The notes: generated from the sequence alone by a model not told the origin. Counted from the stretch's first letter, positions 53,142-63,147 are shown. The stretch: 64,000 bases of DNA from Leptolyngbya iicbica LK (GCF_004212215.1 NZ_QVFV01000006.1:56795-120794); one strand, 5' to 3'. Numbers and translations: made by a program.

Positions 53142-54815
53142 ATGCCCAAGACTAAAGTTAAGCCCAAAAGCAAAGCTAAGAAAAAGCAGCAGGCTCAGGC
53201 AGCAGCGGCAGCTGAGCCTCAACTTTCAAAAAAAGAACTGCGCAGAATTGCCCGTGCTAAGGCCCAAGATCGGCAGCGGGTGATTTCTGCAATCATTCCC
53301 ATACTTTTAGTCAGTGTCGTGTTGGGAGCCATCATTAGCTTTATAGCTGAACCCAAGCTCGGCGTTGCTGGTGGGGCCGCGATCGCTTGTCTAGCACTGT
53401 CCTATCGCTTTCCTCGATATGCCATTTATGGCTTTATCTTTTATTTACCCATTAGTGGCACGGTCACTTATGCCTTAGGCGGCAGTGCCATACTCACACT
53501 CGCCAAAGACGCTATTTTCTTCCCAGCTCTTTTGACAGTAATTCTGTTTTGCCAAAAATACAAACAACCGCTTGTACAACCGCCTGCATTAAGACTGCCA
53601 CTTATCGTATTTATGAGTTACTCGATAGCAATTCTCCTATTTGTAAATGGCTCTCAGCAGCTTTCATCGAATGGTGAGCAGCCTATTTTACTAGGTGTTT
53701 TAGGATTAAAAGCTTTAGTTGGCTACCTCTTGCTTATTACTTGCATCCACTATCTTATTCGCAGCAAAGAAAATCTCTATTTTTTATTACGTACTCAAGC
53801 TGTTTTGATCATCATTTGCTGTGCTCTCGGCTTTGTTCAATACATGATGTTGAAAACAGGAATGTGTCCTCCTACGCAAGGTGAGGGCGATGATCTATTC
53901 AAGGCATCTCTAGAGGCTCGATGCTTTGTAGGCGGAGCCCTTTTATATTCACCCCAATTTGGAGTTATTCGTTTGCCTGGAACCTTCGTGGCGCCCTGGC
54001 AGTGGGCCTGGTTTTTAATTTCCAGCACTTTCTTTGCTTTTGGCACTGCCTTTAACGATCGCTCAATTATCTGGCGTGGCATTGGCATTCTCGCTATGGT
54101 CATGGTCGGGGTCATGGCCGTAGTTTCGGGGCAGCGCATTGCTCTAGCGCTAGTCCCTGCCTCCGTGGTGCTGCTGCTCCTCATGACTGGGCAGCTACTG
54201 CAGCCCAAGCGATTTTTGCCAATTGCTGTGGGGCTGGCTGGCATTCTAGTTTTCTTAGCGATTCAATATCCTGAGGTGCTCTCAGGCAGTATTGACAGTT
54301 TTGTCAGCCGGTGGAATGCTGCCCCTCCTACAAAATTCATTACCCACCAGCTAGAGTGGGCGATGGATCAACAACAAGGGTTACTGGGCAGGGGATTAGG
54401 GCGAGCTACGAACGCTGCCCGAATTTTTGGCAAGACCGTTCTTGTGGAAACGTATCACTCTAAGGTGCTGTATGAAATGGCTCCGTTGGGGTTGATTTTA
54501 CTCTTATCGCTGTTCACAATTTTAGTCATCACCACCTTCAAAGCTTATCGTTCTATCAAAGACCCAAACCTACGTGGCTACGGAGCAGCGATGTTCACCT
54601 TTGTGTTGTTCATCAGTTACTTTCCTTACTACTACCCGTTAGATGTTGATCCAGTGAATGTCTATTACTGGTTGGCTGCAGGCATTGCACTCAAATTGCC
54701 AGATCTAGATCGTCAAGAGCGAGCTAACAATACGGGGACTGGCAAAAAACTTACGAAGAAAGAGTTAAAGCAATTACAAAAATCACAAAAATCAATTGAG
54801 TTTAGATGGCCATAG
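53142..54815 (+). CDS. O-antigen ligase-like membrane protein, resembles HpsL
   Basis: 557 residues. A very basic start (KTKVKPKSKAKKKQQ) and coiled-coil-like KKELRRIARAKAQDRQR, then about 11 membrane helices, a large periplasmic loop (about 265-300: TGMCPPTQGEGDDLFKASLEARCFVGGALL), and a basic tail (KKLTKKELKQLQKSQKS). The loop and the WY-rich end fit the Wzy/WaaL (O-antigen ligase/polymerase) superfamily; the Lys-rich N terminus resembles HpsL, of the hormogonium polysaccharide cluster in filamentous cyanobacteria. The other hps genes are not nearby. AT content is visibly higher than in neighbouring genes. Confidence 0.6.
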   Translation: MPKTKVKPKSKAKKKQQAQAAAAAEPQLSKKELRRIARAKAQDRQRVISAIIPILLVSVVLGAIISFIAEPKLGVAGGAAIACLALSYRFPRYAIYGFIFYLPISGTVTYALGGSAILTLAKDAIFFPALLTVILFCQKYKQPLVQPPALRLPLIVFMSYSIAILLFVNGSQQLSSNGEQPILLGVLGLKALVGYLLLITCIHYLIRSKENLYFLLRTQAVLIIICCALGFVQYMMLKTGMCPPTQGEGDDLFKASLEARCFVGGALLYSPQFGVIRLPGTFVAPWQWAWFLISSTFFAFGTAFNDRSIIWRGIGILAMVMVGVMAVVSGQRIALALVPASVVLLLLMTGQLLQPKRFLPIAVGLAGILVFLAIQYPEVLSGSIDSFVSRWNAAPPTKFITHQLEWAMDQQQGLLGRGLGRATNAARIFGKTVLVETYHSKVLYEMAPLGLILLLSLFTILVITTFKAYRSIKDPNLRGYGAAMFTFVLFISYFPYYYPLDVDPVNVYYWLAAGIALKLPDLDRQERANNTGTGKKLTKKELKQLQKSQKSIEFRWP

Positions 54816-54858
54816 CTCGCCAGACTTGAGTGATAGTAAGCGCTAAAGAAATGACTTG

Positions 54859-54898
54859 GTGTCGCCAAGCAGCTGTAAGCTTAGCGACACATTTTTTT
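54859..54898 (+). terminator. intrinsic terminator of HpsL-like gene
   Basis: Stem GTGTCGC (54859-54865) with GCGACAC (54884-54890), extended after a C-A mismatch by AAGC/GCTT, then ATTTTTTT. 43 bases after the stop codon. Clear Rho-independent form. Confidence 0.85.
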
Positions 54899-55029
54899 AG
54901 TTTTCTGAAGCATAGCTGCAATACTGAGTATGCTGAAATTGGGTAGTGTTGATATCTTTACTAGCGTCACGACGCGATTTGATAGATCGATGCAGTTACC
55001 CGATCGCTCTGCCACTTAAGTTTATTCAG

Positions 55030-55311
55030 ATGTTCGACCAATCCGTACAATTCCTTACGCCCGAAGAATCCGCCGACGTCGATAAAGCCCTGCTCACTTC
55101 GCCCGAAAAATTTCTCACGCGACTGACTATTTCCACCAGTAAGCTGCTGAAGGCGATCGCTGAAGACTGTGAAACGCCGATCTCAGAGTTGACTCCGCAG
55201 CAAATTATTCAATGGTTCGAAGCTGACTCTAAGCGCAAGCAAGAGCAAGGCATTAACGCCTCTGTCCTCAAATGGGAGGCTCAAGATCTCAAAGACGTCA
55301 CCAACGAATAG
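55030..55311 (+). CDS. conserved small cyanobacterial protein
   Basis: 93 residues from the ATG at 55030, chosen because the 28 residues before it in the frame look like spacer. Sequence MFDQSVQFLTPEESADVDKALL, LLKAIAEDCETPISEL and QIIQWFEADSKRKQ is helical and acidic at the start. I do not know a named family, but the pattern (an acidic helical protein of about 90 residues with one conserved Trp) recurs in cyanobacteria. Function unknown. Confidence 0.65.
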   Translation: MFDQSVQFLTPEESADVDKALLTSPEKFLTRLTISTSKLLKAIAEDCETPISELTPQQIIQWFEADSKRKQEQGINASVLKWEAQDLKDVTNE

Positions 55312-55404
55312 AAAGTGTTCCCCATCTGCCGGTAACCTGCGGACGAAATTGTTCTGCGCGCTGAAATATGCTGAGTGAGTCTGCTTTGTGACAGAAGATG
55401 TCTC

Positions 55405-56142
55405 ATGTCCAACTCATTGGTGTGGCTTTGGAGAGAGTTGCAAGAATGGCTAGCTCAATTGCGGGCAGGGCTCAGGGAGTTTTTCGAAGCGGTTGATTCA
55501 TCTGCGCAGCCCTCACCTGTGCTTGACTTTGCTAGTCGAGACCATTTTCCCGATATTACCACCAGCAGAGTTACCTTTATCGGCGCAGATATACCACCGT
55601 TTGAAGCGCTTGAGGCACTCTTAGATGCCGCTTGGCTCTATCTCACCGCCCAAGAAAGATTTATTGCTAACGAAAACCAGGCTGTGATAGCACTCAATGC
55701 CAGAATTGCGGCTCACCAACGTTGGATTCAACGTTATGAGAGCGCGTGTGATGTTCAGCCGGTTGCCTCACCAGATGAACGGAATCTAGATCGCAATCGC
55801 TACTACCGCTATCAACAAGAACTGGCTATTTATCAGCAGGTTAACATGCTGAGACAGCAGCAAGTCGATAGCCTAAACCGCAATCGCATTAGGATCTTGA
55901 TTCAGCTTGACAACTTGAGATCGGAACTCCTTCAACTCCATTCATATTGCCTATCTGTTGACCCCCAGCTGAGCAGTTGGGAGCAGCTATCCCGCTACAC
56001 CAGAGATTACAGACAGGGTCGGATCAATGATGTGAACCAACATCTTAAAGCGGTGAGAGCAGAGGATAAACGAGTGATTGACACGTTTAACCAACGTCTG
56101 ACTCAATTGCTCAAAACCTGGCATCCAATCAGTTCGGCCTGA
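55405..56142 (+). CDS. hypothetical helical protein
   Basis: 245 residues from the ATG at 55405 (a GTG at 55375 is in frame). Mostly helical, Gln/Arg/Asn-rich; no signal peptide or membrane segment. One recognisable feature is the long charged helical part NRNRYYRYQQELAIYQQVNMLRQQQVDSLNRNRIRILIQLDNLRSELLQ. Likely soluble. I do not recognise a family. It is on the same strand as the small protein before it, 93 bases away, so they may be cotranscribed. Confidence 0.6.
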   Translation: MSNSLVWLWRELQEWLAQLRAGLREFFEAVDSSAQPSPVLDFASRDHFPDITTSRVTFIGADIPPFEALEALLDAAWLYLTAQERFIANENQAVIALNARIAAHQRWIQRYESACDVQPVASPDERNLDRNRYYRYQQELAIYQQVNMLRQQQVDSLNRNRIRILIQLDNLRSELLQLHSYCLSVDPQLSSWEQLSRYTRDYRQGRINDVNQHLKAVRAEDKRVIDTFNQRLTQLLKTWHPISSA

Positions 56143-56476
56143 TAACTGTCCAAACAGTAACCCCAGAATATCGCCCTTGAGGGGCAGCCAACGTTGAGAC
56201 CTCGGGAAAAGTGGCGGAGAGTCCAGACCCAAAATTTGGGAGCCCTATTGCAGAAAATCGGTGTTACACCTGCTGATTAGAATGTCTCAGGCAACGGAGT
56301 CATGTGTTAAGACTAGAGCAGGCAACCGCCCTGTTGCTTGTCATCAGTTATCTAGTTTCAAGCCAGGTTCTCCTGATGCGTCAGGTTGTGAACCGAATAA
56401 TAGGGGTTAGAGGCTACGAGACTGATTGGGAGGTGCCTCCCGGTAACACAGCAAACTTAGAAGGAACTACAGAATC
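56143..56476. other. 334-base leader region of vipp1
   Basis: Spacer on the plus strand ending in AGAAGGAACTACAGAATC before the vipp1 ATG. It contains a small inverted repeat (CCCAAA/TTTGGG at about 56228-56241). No gene seen. Confidence 0.4.
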
Positions 56477-57247
56477 ATGGGGTTGTTTGATCGAGTCAGC
56501 CGCGTCGTTCGCTCTAATCTAAACGCCGCCGTTAGTGGTGCAGAGGATCCGGAAAAGATCTTGGATCAGGCCATCATTGACATGCAGGAAGACCTGGTGC
56601 AAATGCGGCAGGCCGTTGCGAAGGCGATCGCTTCCCAAAAGCGGGTACAGCAGCAGTACGAGCGGGCTCAATCAGAAGCTAACACCTGGCATCAGCGGGC
56701 TCAGCTGGCGTTGCAGAAAGGTGATGAGAATTTAGCGCGCGAAGCTTTAACTCGGAAGAAAACGCAGAGTGAAACCGCCAACACCTTAAAAACGCAGCTT
56801 GACGGCCAAGCCACCCAAGTCGAGCAGCTCAAGAAAAATTTGATTGGCTTGGAAAGCAAGATTTCGGAAGCCAAGACGAAGAAAGATATGCTCAAGGCGC
56901 GAGTCAGCGCTGCTAAAGCCAACGAACAGTTGCAGAGCACCATGACTTCCATGAATACCAGCAGCGCCATGGGGGCGTTTGAGCGCATGGAAGAAAAAGT
57001 GCTGATGATGGAAGCCAAGTCGCAAGCGGCGCAAGAGCTGGCGGGTTCCGATCTGGAAAGTCAATTTGCGGCGTTAGAAGCGGGCGGTGATGTGGATGAC
57101 GAATTGGCGGCGATGAAAGCGCAACTATCAGGCAGTGCCCCCGATCATAACCAGCTCCCCGCTGCTGATGAACCGGTGGCTGCGCCTAAGGATGCCGCCG
57201 TTGACGCGGAGCTTGAAGAACTCAAGACTCAGCTCGACAATCTTTAA
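56477..57247 (+). CDS. vipp1: PspA/IM30 family protein (Vipp1)
   Basis: 256 residues. ESCRT-III-like membrane-remodelling protein needed for thylakoid formation and membrane repair. N-terminal amphipathic helix MGLFDRVSRVVRSNLNAAVSG, the conserved EDPEKILDQAIIDMQEDLVQMRQAVA, long coiled-coil helices 1-3 (about 25-150), and helices 4-5 with AFERMEEKVLMMEAKSQAAQEL and a C-terminal extension of about 40 residues (ELEELKTQLDNL), the Vipp1 feature that PspA lacks. Followed by a strong terminator, so it is monocistronic from its own leader. Confidence 0.95.
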   Translation: MGLFDRVSRVVRSNLNAAVSGAEDPEKILDQAIIDMQEDLVQMRQAVAKAIASQKRVQQQYERAQSEANTWHQRAQLALQKGDENLAREALTRKKTQSETANTLKTQLDGQATQVEQLKKNLIGLESKISEAKTKKDMLKARVSAAKANEQLQSTMTSMNTSSAMGAFERMEEKVLMMEAKSQAAQELAGSDLESQFAALEAGGDVDDELAAMKAQLSGSAPDHNQLPAADEPVAAPKDAAVDAELEELKTQLDNL

Positions 57248-57270
57248 ATCACAGACGACGAAACTGTTGG

Positions 57271-57306
57271 GCCAGTGGGCAGCGATCGCGGCCCACTGGC
57301 TTTTTT
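57271..57306 (+). terminator. intrinsic terminator of vipp1
   Basis: Perfect 10-bp stem GCCAGTGGGC (57271-57280) with GCCCACTGGC (57291-57300), loop AGCGATCGCG, followed by six T. The loop is a HIP1 site. Confidence 0.9.
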
Positions 57307-57897
57307 GATGGGCCTGCGCCACCTTCAATTGCTCAGGCGATCTTTCAAGGTTGAAACATTCGTGGCGACAGTTGCGGTTGACGTTAAGGAAATCGCCCGC
57401 ATTCAGGATTGCCGCTGGTTGGGGCTCGTGACTCGACGTTAGCCAACGAGGGAACTTGCATTGCGAGAGCACACCTCAAGTCGGCTGGGGCGCGATCGCC
57501 GCTGCATACTCTCCTGGCATTGGGGATGATCCGCAGTCGGCTCCCAGAGACATCCAATATTGATTCTGGGTTTTACCTCTCAGCCTCTCAGAAAGGTAAA
57601 AACAGGGCACAGAGAACGTTTCAAACCCCTTCTAAACCTAATGTTTACCTGGTTATGAGAAATTATTGGAATCTGTCGCAAAAGGGCATACATTACAATC
57701 AATTCGTTTCTGATTTGTGAGGGCTTTGGTTGCTAGCCTTTCAGCCATAAGTAATCGGGTTCCTCTCGCTTGACCGAGTCATCTTGATAGCTACAAAAGC
57801 CGTTGTCCTGAGCGCGATCGCTGCCTGGGACGATGTCTACTCATCTCTCAGGGCAGCCTTTTCAGGAAGTGCCCCATTACTACCAAAGGATGAATGT
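57307..57897. other. 590-base spacer before MGH1-like gene
   Basis: Between vipp1 and the glycosidase gene, both on the plus strand. It has a hairpin TTTTACCT/AGGTAAAA (57571-57601) and an AT-rich stretch at 57640-57720. Frames that cross it have no coding character. Confidence 0.4.
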
Positions 57898-60618
57898 ATG
57901 AACGCAGAGCAACAGCGCTTACAGGCTGCCAAATTGCAGCAACAGCCCTGGAAAAAGTGGGGGCCGTATTTGAGTGAGCGGCAATGGGGCACGGTGCGCG
58001 AAGACTACAGTGACAATGGCGATGCCTGGAACTACTTTCCCCATGACCATGCGCGATCGCGGGCCTATCGCTGGGGCGAAGACGGTTTGGCCGGGCTCAG
58101 TGATGATCATCAATTACTGTGCTTTGCGATCACCCTGTGGAATGGTCACGACCCCATTCTCAAAGAGCGACTATTTGGCCTGACCAACAGCGAAGGCAAC
58201 CATGGCGAAGATGTCAAAGAATACTACTTCTATTTAGACAGCTCGCCCACCCACGCCTACATGAAATACCTCTACAAGTATCCGCAGCAGGCATATCCCT
58301 ACGAGGACTTAGTGAAGACCAACGGCTCCCTCGGGCGGGATGTGCCGGAATATGAACTGCTGGACACGGGCATCTTTGACGAGAACCGTTACTTTGATGT
58401 GTTTGTGGAATACGCCAAGGGCGGCCCCGAGGATGTGTTGATTAAACTTTCGGTGGCGAATCGTGGCCCCGAAGCTGCGCCCCTTCACCTGCTGCCGACA
58501 TTGTGGTTTCGCAATACCTGGTCTTGGGAGGTGGGCGGTTCCAAGCCTGTGTTGCAAAAAGTGGACGGGCTTGACCATAGTGCCGTGAGAGCCAGCCTCA
58601 CTGATGAAGCGCTGAAGCCGTTCTTGAGCGATTATGTGCTGCATTGCCAGGGGGGTGTGCCGCTCCTATTCACCGAAAATGAAACGAATCAGGAACGGTT
58701 GTTTGGCGCGCCGAACGCCAGCCCGTTTGTCAAGGACAGCATTCACAACTATGTGGTGCAGAGGCAGAGTAGCGTGGTGAATCCGGCCAATACGGGGACG
58801 AAAGTGGCGGCCCATTACACGTTGACGATCGCCCCTGGTGCCACGGAAGTCATCTGGTTGCGCCTGTCTGCGGCGGACCTGCACATCAACCAACCGTTTG
58901 ACGATTTTGAGGCCATTTTTGCGGCCCGCCAGCAAGAAACCGATGAGTTTTATGCCAATGTCATGCCGCCGGCGTTGCTCGCCGATCGCGATCGCGCCAA
59001 CATTTTCCGTCAGGCGCTCGCGGGCATGATGTGGACTAAGCAGTATTTTTACTACGACGTGGATCAGTGGCTAGAGGAGCATCAGATCACGCCTTGGATG
59101 AGTGCCGCCCAGCGGCATGGCGTGCGGAATAGCGATTGGTACCACATGCTGAACGATGACATTATCTCCATGCCCGACAAGTGGGAATATCCCTGGTATG
59201 CCGCCTGGGATCTGGCCTTTCACATGTTGCCCATCAGCATCATTGACCCCGATTTTGCCAAAGAACAGCTCACCCTGATGCTGCGGGAAGATTACCTGCA
59301 CCCCAATGGCCAAATTCCCGCTTATGAATGGAATTTCAGCGACGTGAATCCGCCCGTGCACGCCTGGGCCACTTGGGAAACCTACGCTCGGGAAAAGGAG
59401 ATCAACAATGGCGAAGGCGACATTGAATTTCTCAAATACGCTTTTTCCAAACTGCTAATCAACTTCACCTGGTGGGTCAATCGCAAAGACGCCAGCGGCA
59501 ATAACGTCTTCGAAGGCGGCTTTTTGGGTCTAGACAACATCGGCGTGTTCGATCGCAGTTCGCCCCTGCCCACCGGGGGGTATCTGGAACAAGCCGATGG
59601 CACGGCGTGGATGGCCTTTTTTAGTCAGCGGATGTTGCAGATTGCGATCGAGTTGGCGCTGCATGATCCCCTGTATGAAGACATGGCGATCAAGTTTTTT
59701 GAACATACATTGTGGATCGCGGGCGCGATGGATCGCGTGGGCGACAATATGGACGAACTGTGGGACGAGGCCGATGGTTTCTTCTACGATGTCCTCCGCT
59801 TTCCCGATGGCAGTGCCACCCGCATCAAAGTGCGATCGATGGTGGGCATGCTGGTGCTGATGGCGATCGCCGTCTTTCCACCCGAAGTCTTTGAAAAACT
59901 ACCGAATTTTGTGGAGCGCGCCAATCTCTTCCTCAAGCGCCACCCCGAACTCACCCACGCCATCCATCTACCCACGGAGCCTGGTTTGCAGGGGCGCCGC
60001 ATGCTGTCTGTCGTAAATGCCGACAAGCTGCGCCGCATTCTCGCCTATTTATTGGATGAGAACGAGTTTTTGAGCGAATACGGGATTCGCGCCTTATCGA
60101 AATATCACGAAGAGCATCCCTACGTGTTTCACCACGGTCGGCAAGAGTTTCGCGTGGATTATTTGCCGGGCGACTCCAACACGGGCATGTTTGGGGGCAA
60201 CTCCAACTGGCGCGGTCCCATCTGGATGCCGGTCAATTTGTTGCTGTTGCGATCGCTGGTTCACCTTTATAGCTACTACGGCGATGACTTCAAGGTGGAA
60301 TGCCCCACTGGGTCAGGCAACTATGTCACCCTTTTTGAAGCCGCCGCCGAAATCGCCAACCGCCTGGTGAGCATTTTTGCCCGTAATGAAGCGGGCAATC
60401 GTCCGGTCTATGGCGGTGCCGACAAGTTTCAAACCGATCCTTACTGGAATGAGTTGATTCTGTTTTACGAATACTTTCATGGAGACAACGGCGCGGGCAT
60501 CGGTGCCAGTCACCAAACCGGCTGGACGGGTTGCATCGCCACGATTCTCCAAGCCGCTAGCTATCTGACCCCCGACATTGTGCGCACCACCGGCCCCGGT
60601 CGTTTTGTGCCCCAGTAG
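57898..60618 (+). CDS. MGH1-like (GH63-related) glucosidase
   Basis: 906 residues from the ATG at 57898, with AAGGATGAATGT before it (the frame is open 114 bases upstream). Glycoside hydrolase of the MGH1/GH63 (alpha,alpha)6-barrel group, which trims glucosyl glycerates, mannosyl or oligosaccharide substrates in bacteria. Marks: N-terminal beta-sandwich (GTVREDYSDNGDAWNYFPHDHARSRAYRWGEDGLAG), then the barrel with KWEYPWYAAWDLAFHMLPI (candidate catalytic Asp), and NSNWRGPIWMPVNLLLLRSL near the end (candidate Glu region). Cytosolic, since no signal peptide is seen. Substrate unknown; no partner gene nearby. Confidence 0.85.
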   Translation: MNAEQQRLQAAKLQQQPWKKWGPYLSERQWGTVREDYSDNGDAWNYFPHDHARSRAYRWGEDGLAGLSDDHQLLCFAITLWNGHDPILKERLFGLTNSEGNHGEDVKEYYFYLDSSPTHAYMKYLYKYPQQAYPYEDLVKTNGSLGRDVPEYELLDTGIFDENRYFDVFVEYAKGGPEDVLIKLSVANRGPEAAPLHLLPTLWFRNTWSWEVGGSKPVLQKVDGLDHSAVRASLTDEALKPFLSDYVLHCQGGVPLLFTENETNQERLFGAPNASPFVKDSIHNYVVQRQSSVVNPANTGTKVAAHYTLTIAPGATEVIWLRLSAADLHINQPFDDFEAIFAARQQETDEFYANVMPPALLADRDRANIFRQALAGMMWTKQYFYYDVDQWLEEHQITPWMSAAQRHGVRNSDWYHMLNDDIISMPDKWEYPWYAAWDLAFHMLPISIIDPDFAKEQLTLMLREDYLHPNGQIPAYEWNFSDVNPPVHAWATWETYAREKEINNGEGDIEFLKYAFSKLLINFTWWVNRKDASGNNVFEGGFLGLDNIGVFDRSSPLPTGGYLEQADGTAWMAFFSQRMLQIAIELALHDPLYEDMAIKFFEHTLWIAGAMDRVGDNMDELWDEADGFFYDVLRFPDGSATRIKVRSMVGMLVLMAIAVFPPEVFEKLPNFVERANLFLKRHPELTHAIHLPTEPGLQGRRMLSVVNADKLRRILAYLLDENEFLSEYGIRALSKYHEEHPYVFHHGRQEFRVDYLPGDSNTGMFGGNSNWRGPIWMPVNLLLLRSLVHLYSYYGDDFKVECPTGSGNYVTLFEAAAEIANRLVSIFARNEAGNRPVYGGADKFQTDPYWNELILFYEYFHGDNGAGIGASHQTGWTGCIATILQAASYLTPDIVRTTGPGRFVPQ

Positions 60619-61103
60619 CGATCGCCCCCACTGAAACCGTTTCGGCTACAGTCGCGATGATCTGATTGAGCCCTCGCCCCAATCAAATCATCGCCTGCTC
60701 GGCGGCACGCTGAGAGGCGTGACCGCAATGGTAAACAGTACTGCATTCTCCATTTTGAACGCTGCTCGATGGGGGCAAATCGAAACGAGTGCATACCACT
60801 TTTGTAAATTGGGCCCTCATCCCCCAACCCCTTCTCCCAAAACTGGGAGAAGGGGGGCCGGACAAGTCCCTCTCCCAGCATTGGGAGAGGGATTTAGGGT
60901 GAGGGTAACGAAACTGGGATGCACCCAATCGAAACTGCCCCATCGAGCAGATCCTCAACAAAGTTTGTATCTCCGTCTTAAAAGTCCCCGCAAGTTGCCA
61001 CTAGAAGAATCGGCATTATTTCCCAACCTCTGCTCCCCAAGGCTCTCAAACATCTCAAAACCTGCGATAAGGTGGAAATTGCCGCCGTCACGTGGTCAGA
61101 CCC
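60619..61103. other. 485-base spacer with dispersed repeat
   Basis: Between the glycosidase and the aminotransferase genes. Apart from the 92-bp repeat at 60814-60905 no feature stands out. The AAGGTGGA just before the aminotransferase start is too far from the ATG to be a normal ribosome site. Confidence 0.4.
60814..60905. repeat. 92-bp dispersed repeat with inner palindromes
   Basis: Element bounded by CCCTCA...TGAGGG, with two inner hairpins: CTTCTCCCA/TGGGAGAAG (60831-60852) and CCCTCTCCCA/TGGGAGAGGG (60868-60891). This is a widespread intergenic repeat type in cyanobacteria. Its modules reappear in order inside the ABC ATPase gene at 47279-47346. Confidence 0.85.
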
Positions 61104-62273
61104 ATGCAATTTGCCGATCGCCTCGCTCCCCTTCAAACCAACGTTTTCGCCGATATGGATCGCGCCAAAGCCCAGGCACGCCAGACCGGACAAACGATCA
61201 TTGACCTATCCCTCGGCTCGTCTGATCTGCCCACGGCCCCCGCTGTGCTCGATACCATCGCCGAAGCCCTCTACGACACCAGCACTCACGGCTATTCCCT
61301 CTTTCAGAGCACCCTGCCCTTCCGGCAAACGGCTGCTGAATGGTACACCCGCAAGTTTGGTGTGCCCGTCGATCCAGAAACCGAAGTTCTATTACTGATT
61401 GGCTCCCAAGAAGGTACCGCCCACCTGCCTCTCGCGTTGTTAAATCCCGGCGATTTTGCCCTGCTGACTGATCCCGGCTATCCCTCCCATGCGGGCGGCG
61501 TGCATCTCGCGAGTGGTCAGTTTTACACCATGCCCCTGCTAGCGGAAAACGGCTTCCTCCCCCGGTTTGACGAGATTCCTCCCGCCGTGCTCGCCCAGTC
61601 CCGCATGATGGTGCTCAGCTATCCCCACAACCCCACCACTGGCTATGCTTCTCTAGATTTCTGGCAAGAGGCTGTAGCGTTTTGCCGGGCCCACAATCTT
61701 GCCCTGGTTCACGATTTTCCCTATGGCGATGTCACCTATACCGGCGAACCCGCCCCGTCCGTCTTGCAAGCCGATCGCGACAAAAGCGTTTCCATTGAGT
61801 TTTACTCCATGTCCAAGTCATACAACATGGGCGGGTTCCGAGTCGGCTATGCGATCGGCAACGCGCAGTTGATCAAAGCCTTGCGACAGGTCAAAGCCGT
61901 AATTGATTTCAACCAGTATCCCGGCATCGTGCGAGGGGCGATCGCGGCCCTTTCCGGCTCCCAAGACGGTGTGCAGCAAACCGTCAACACCTTTCGCCAG
62001 CGGCGCGACGCCTTTGTAGACGCGATGACGAAAGTTGGCTGGCCCATCCCCAAACCCAACGCCACCCAATACCTCTGGGTCAAACTCCCCGAACCGTGGG
62101 CACAAGACTCCATCAACTTTTGTGTCCAACTCGTCGAGGCCACAGGCGTCGCCCTGGCCCCCGGACGCGGCTTTGGCAAACACGGCGAAGGCTACGTCCG
62201 CATCGCCCTCGTCCAGCCCCCAAGCGTACTGGAAAGCGCCGTCCAAAAAATTCACCACTTCATCAACCGCTAG
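61104..62273 (+). CDS. PLP-dependent class I/II aminotransferase
   Basis: 389 residues from the ATG at 61104 (a GTG 12 bases earlier is in frame). Fold type I enzyme: PPIDLSLGSSD-like start IIDLSLGSSDLPTAP, aromatic pocket YSLFQSTLPFRQTAAEWY, substrate-binding NPTTGYASLDFW, pocket Asp-Tyr pair VHDFPYGDV, and the PLP lysine in SMSKSYNMGGFRVGYA. It resembles LL-diaminopimelate or succinyl-DAP aminotransferase (DapC) and related enzymes of lysine synthesis; substrate not decided. Same strand as the next small gene. Confidence 0.9.
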   Translation: MQFADRLAPLQTNVFADMDRAKAQARQTGQTIIDLSLGSSDLPTAPAVLDTIAEALYDTSTHGYSLFQSTLPFRQTAAEWYTRKFGVPVDPETEVLLLIGSQEGTAHLPLALLNPGDFALLTDPGYPSHAGGVHLASGQFYTMPLLAENGFLPRFDEIPPAVLAQSRMMVLSYPHNPTTGYASLDFWQEAVAFCRAHNLALVHDFPYGDVTYTGEPAPSVLQADRDKSVSIEFYSMSKSYNMGGFRVGYAIGNAQLIKALRQVKAVIDFNQYPGIVRGAIAALSGSQDGVQQTVNTFRQRRDAFVDAMTKVGWPIPKPNATQYLWVKLPEPWAQDSINFCVQLVEATGVALAPGRGFGKHGEGYVRIALVQPPSVLESAVQKIHHFINR

Positions 62274-62392
62274 CCCTGCCTGCCACCCTCACACCCAACC
62301 CCCCTCACACTCCCTGTCCCCCAACCCTGCGGATCGGCAACGCTAACCCACTCAGCGACCCTCAGACCCAACCACCCTCACACTCTTTCCCC

Positions 62393-62614
62393 ATGCCCCT
62401 ATCTTCAGACGAAACCAAACAACTCCTAGAACGCCTCGTCTTTACCAACAGTACCGCCGAAGACTGGGTACAAGACATTTGGGCGCTGAGCCCGACCCTG
62501 GGCGAAACAGCAGCCCGCCTTGTTGATGTGCTCGACGGGTTACTCGACTGCACCCCAGAAGAACGCCTGGAAACCCTTTTGCAGAGTTTCTACCGCGAAC
62601 AATTGGAAGAATAA
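62393..62614 (+). CDS. small acidic protein
   Basis: 73 residues from the ATG at 62393; the frame runs back to 62096, but that part overlaps the aminotransferase and is non-coding in look. Sequence MPLSSDETKQLLERLVFTNSTAEDWVQDIW, then LDCTPEERLETLLQSFYREQLEE. Acidic and helical. No family known to me. It is preceded by a C-rich spacer with repeated CCCTCACAC text. Confidence 0.55.
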   Translation: MPLSSDETKQLLERLVFTNSTAEDWVQDIWALSPTLGETAARLVDVLDGLLDCTPEERLETLLQSFYREQLEE

Positions 62615-62716
62615 CCAAGACACAGCCTCTTGCCGACAAGATTGATCTTTACGAAGACAAGTCCACTGCGTTAAAATCATAGACTGTGTTGAAAATTACC
62701 AAACCAGATAAATTGC

Positions 62717-63019
62717 ATGGCTAAAAAAAGCATGGTCGCGCGCGAGCGCAAACGTGAAAAGCTAGTGGCAAAATACGCTGAAAAGCGTGCTGCACTAATG
62801 GAAGAGTTCGAACAAGCTGAAGGCCCTGGGGCTAAATTTGCGGTTCATCGCAAAATTCAGCAGCTGCCTCGGGCCAGCTCTCGAACTCGTCTTCGTAATC
62901 GCTGTTGGAAAACCGGTCGGCCTCGTGGCTATTACCGCGACTTTGGCCTTTGCCGTAACCAGCTGCGAGAAATGGCTCACCAAGGTCTTTTACCTGGTGT
63001 GGTGAAGTCCAGCTGGTAA
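62717..63019 (+). CDS. rpsN: 30S ribosomal protein S14
   Basis: 100 residues, the long zinc-free form. [20 protein letters not shown] at the start; [38 protein letters not shown] near the end is the family signature. Binds 16S rRNA in the small subunit head. Stands outside the S10/spc cluster, as usual in cyanobacteria. Followed by rpsD after 128 bases. Confidence 0.97.
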   Translation: MAKKSMVARERKREKLVAKYAEKRAALMEEFEQAEGPGAKFAVHRKIQQLPRASSRTRLRNRCWKTGRPRGYYRDFGLCRNQLREMAHQGLLPGVVKSSW

Positions 63020-63147
63020 TCGCTCGACTTCATTTCCTTCGTTCTTTGCCGACCGAGAGTATCGCCACCACCTCTTGGTTCGTTGATACGCAATCCCTAG
63101 ATGCGGGGGTGGCAACTAATTGACATCTAAACACTGGAGAAATTTGC

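Noticed and set aside
57409..57720. 103-codon plus-strand frame between vipp1 and the glycosidase gene
   Set aside because: It has no ribosome site, crosses a hairpin and an AT-rich stretch, and shows no family features.
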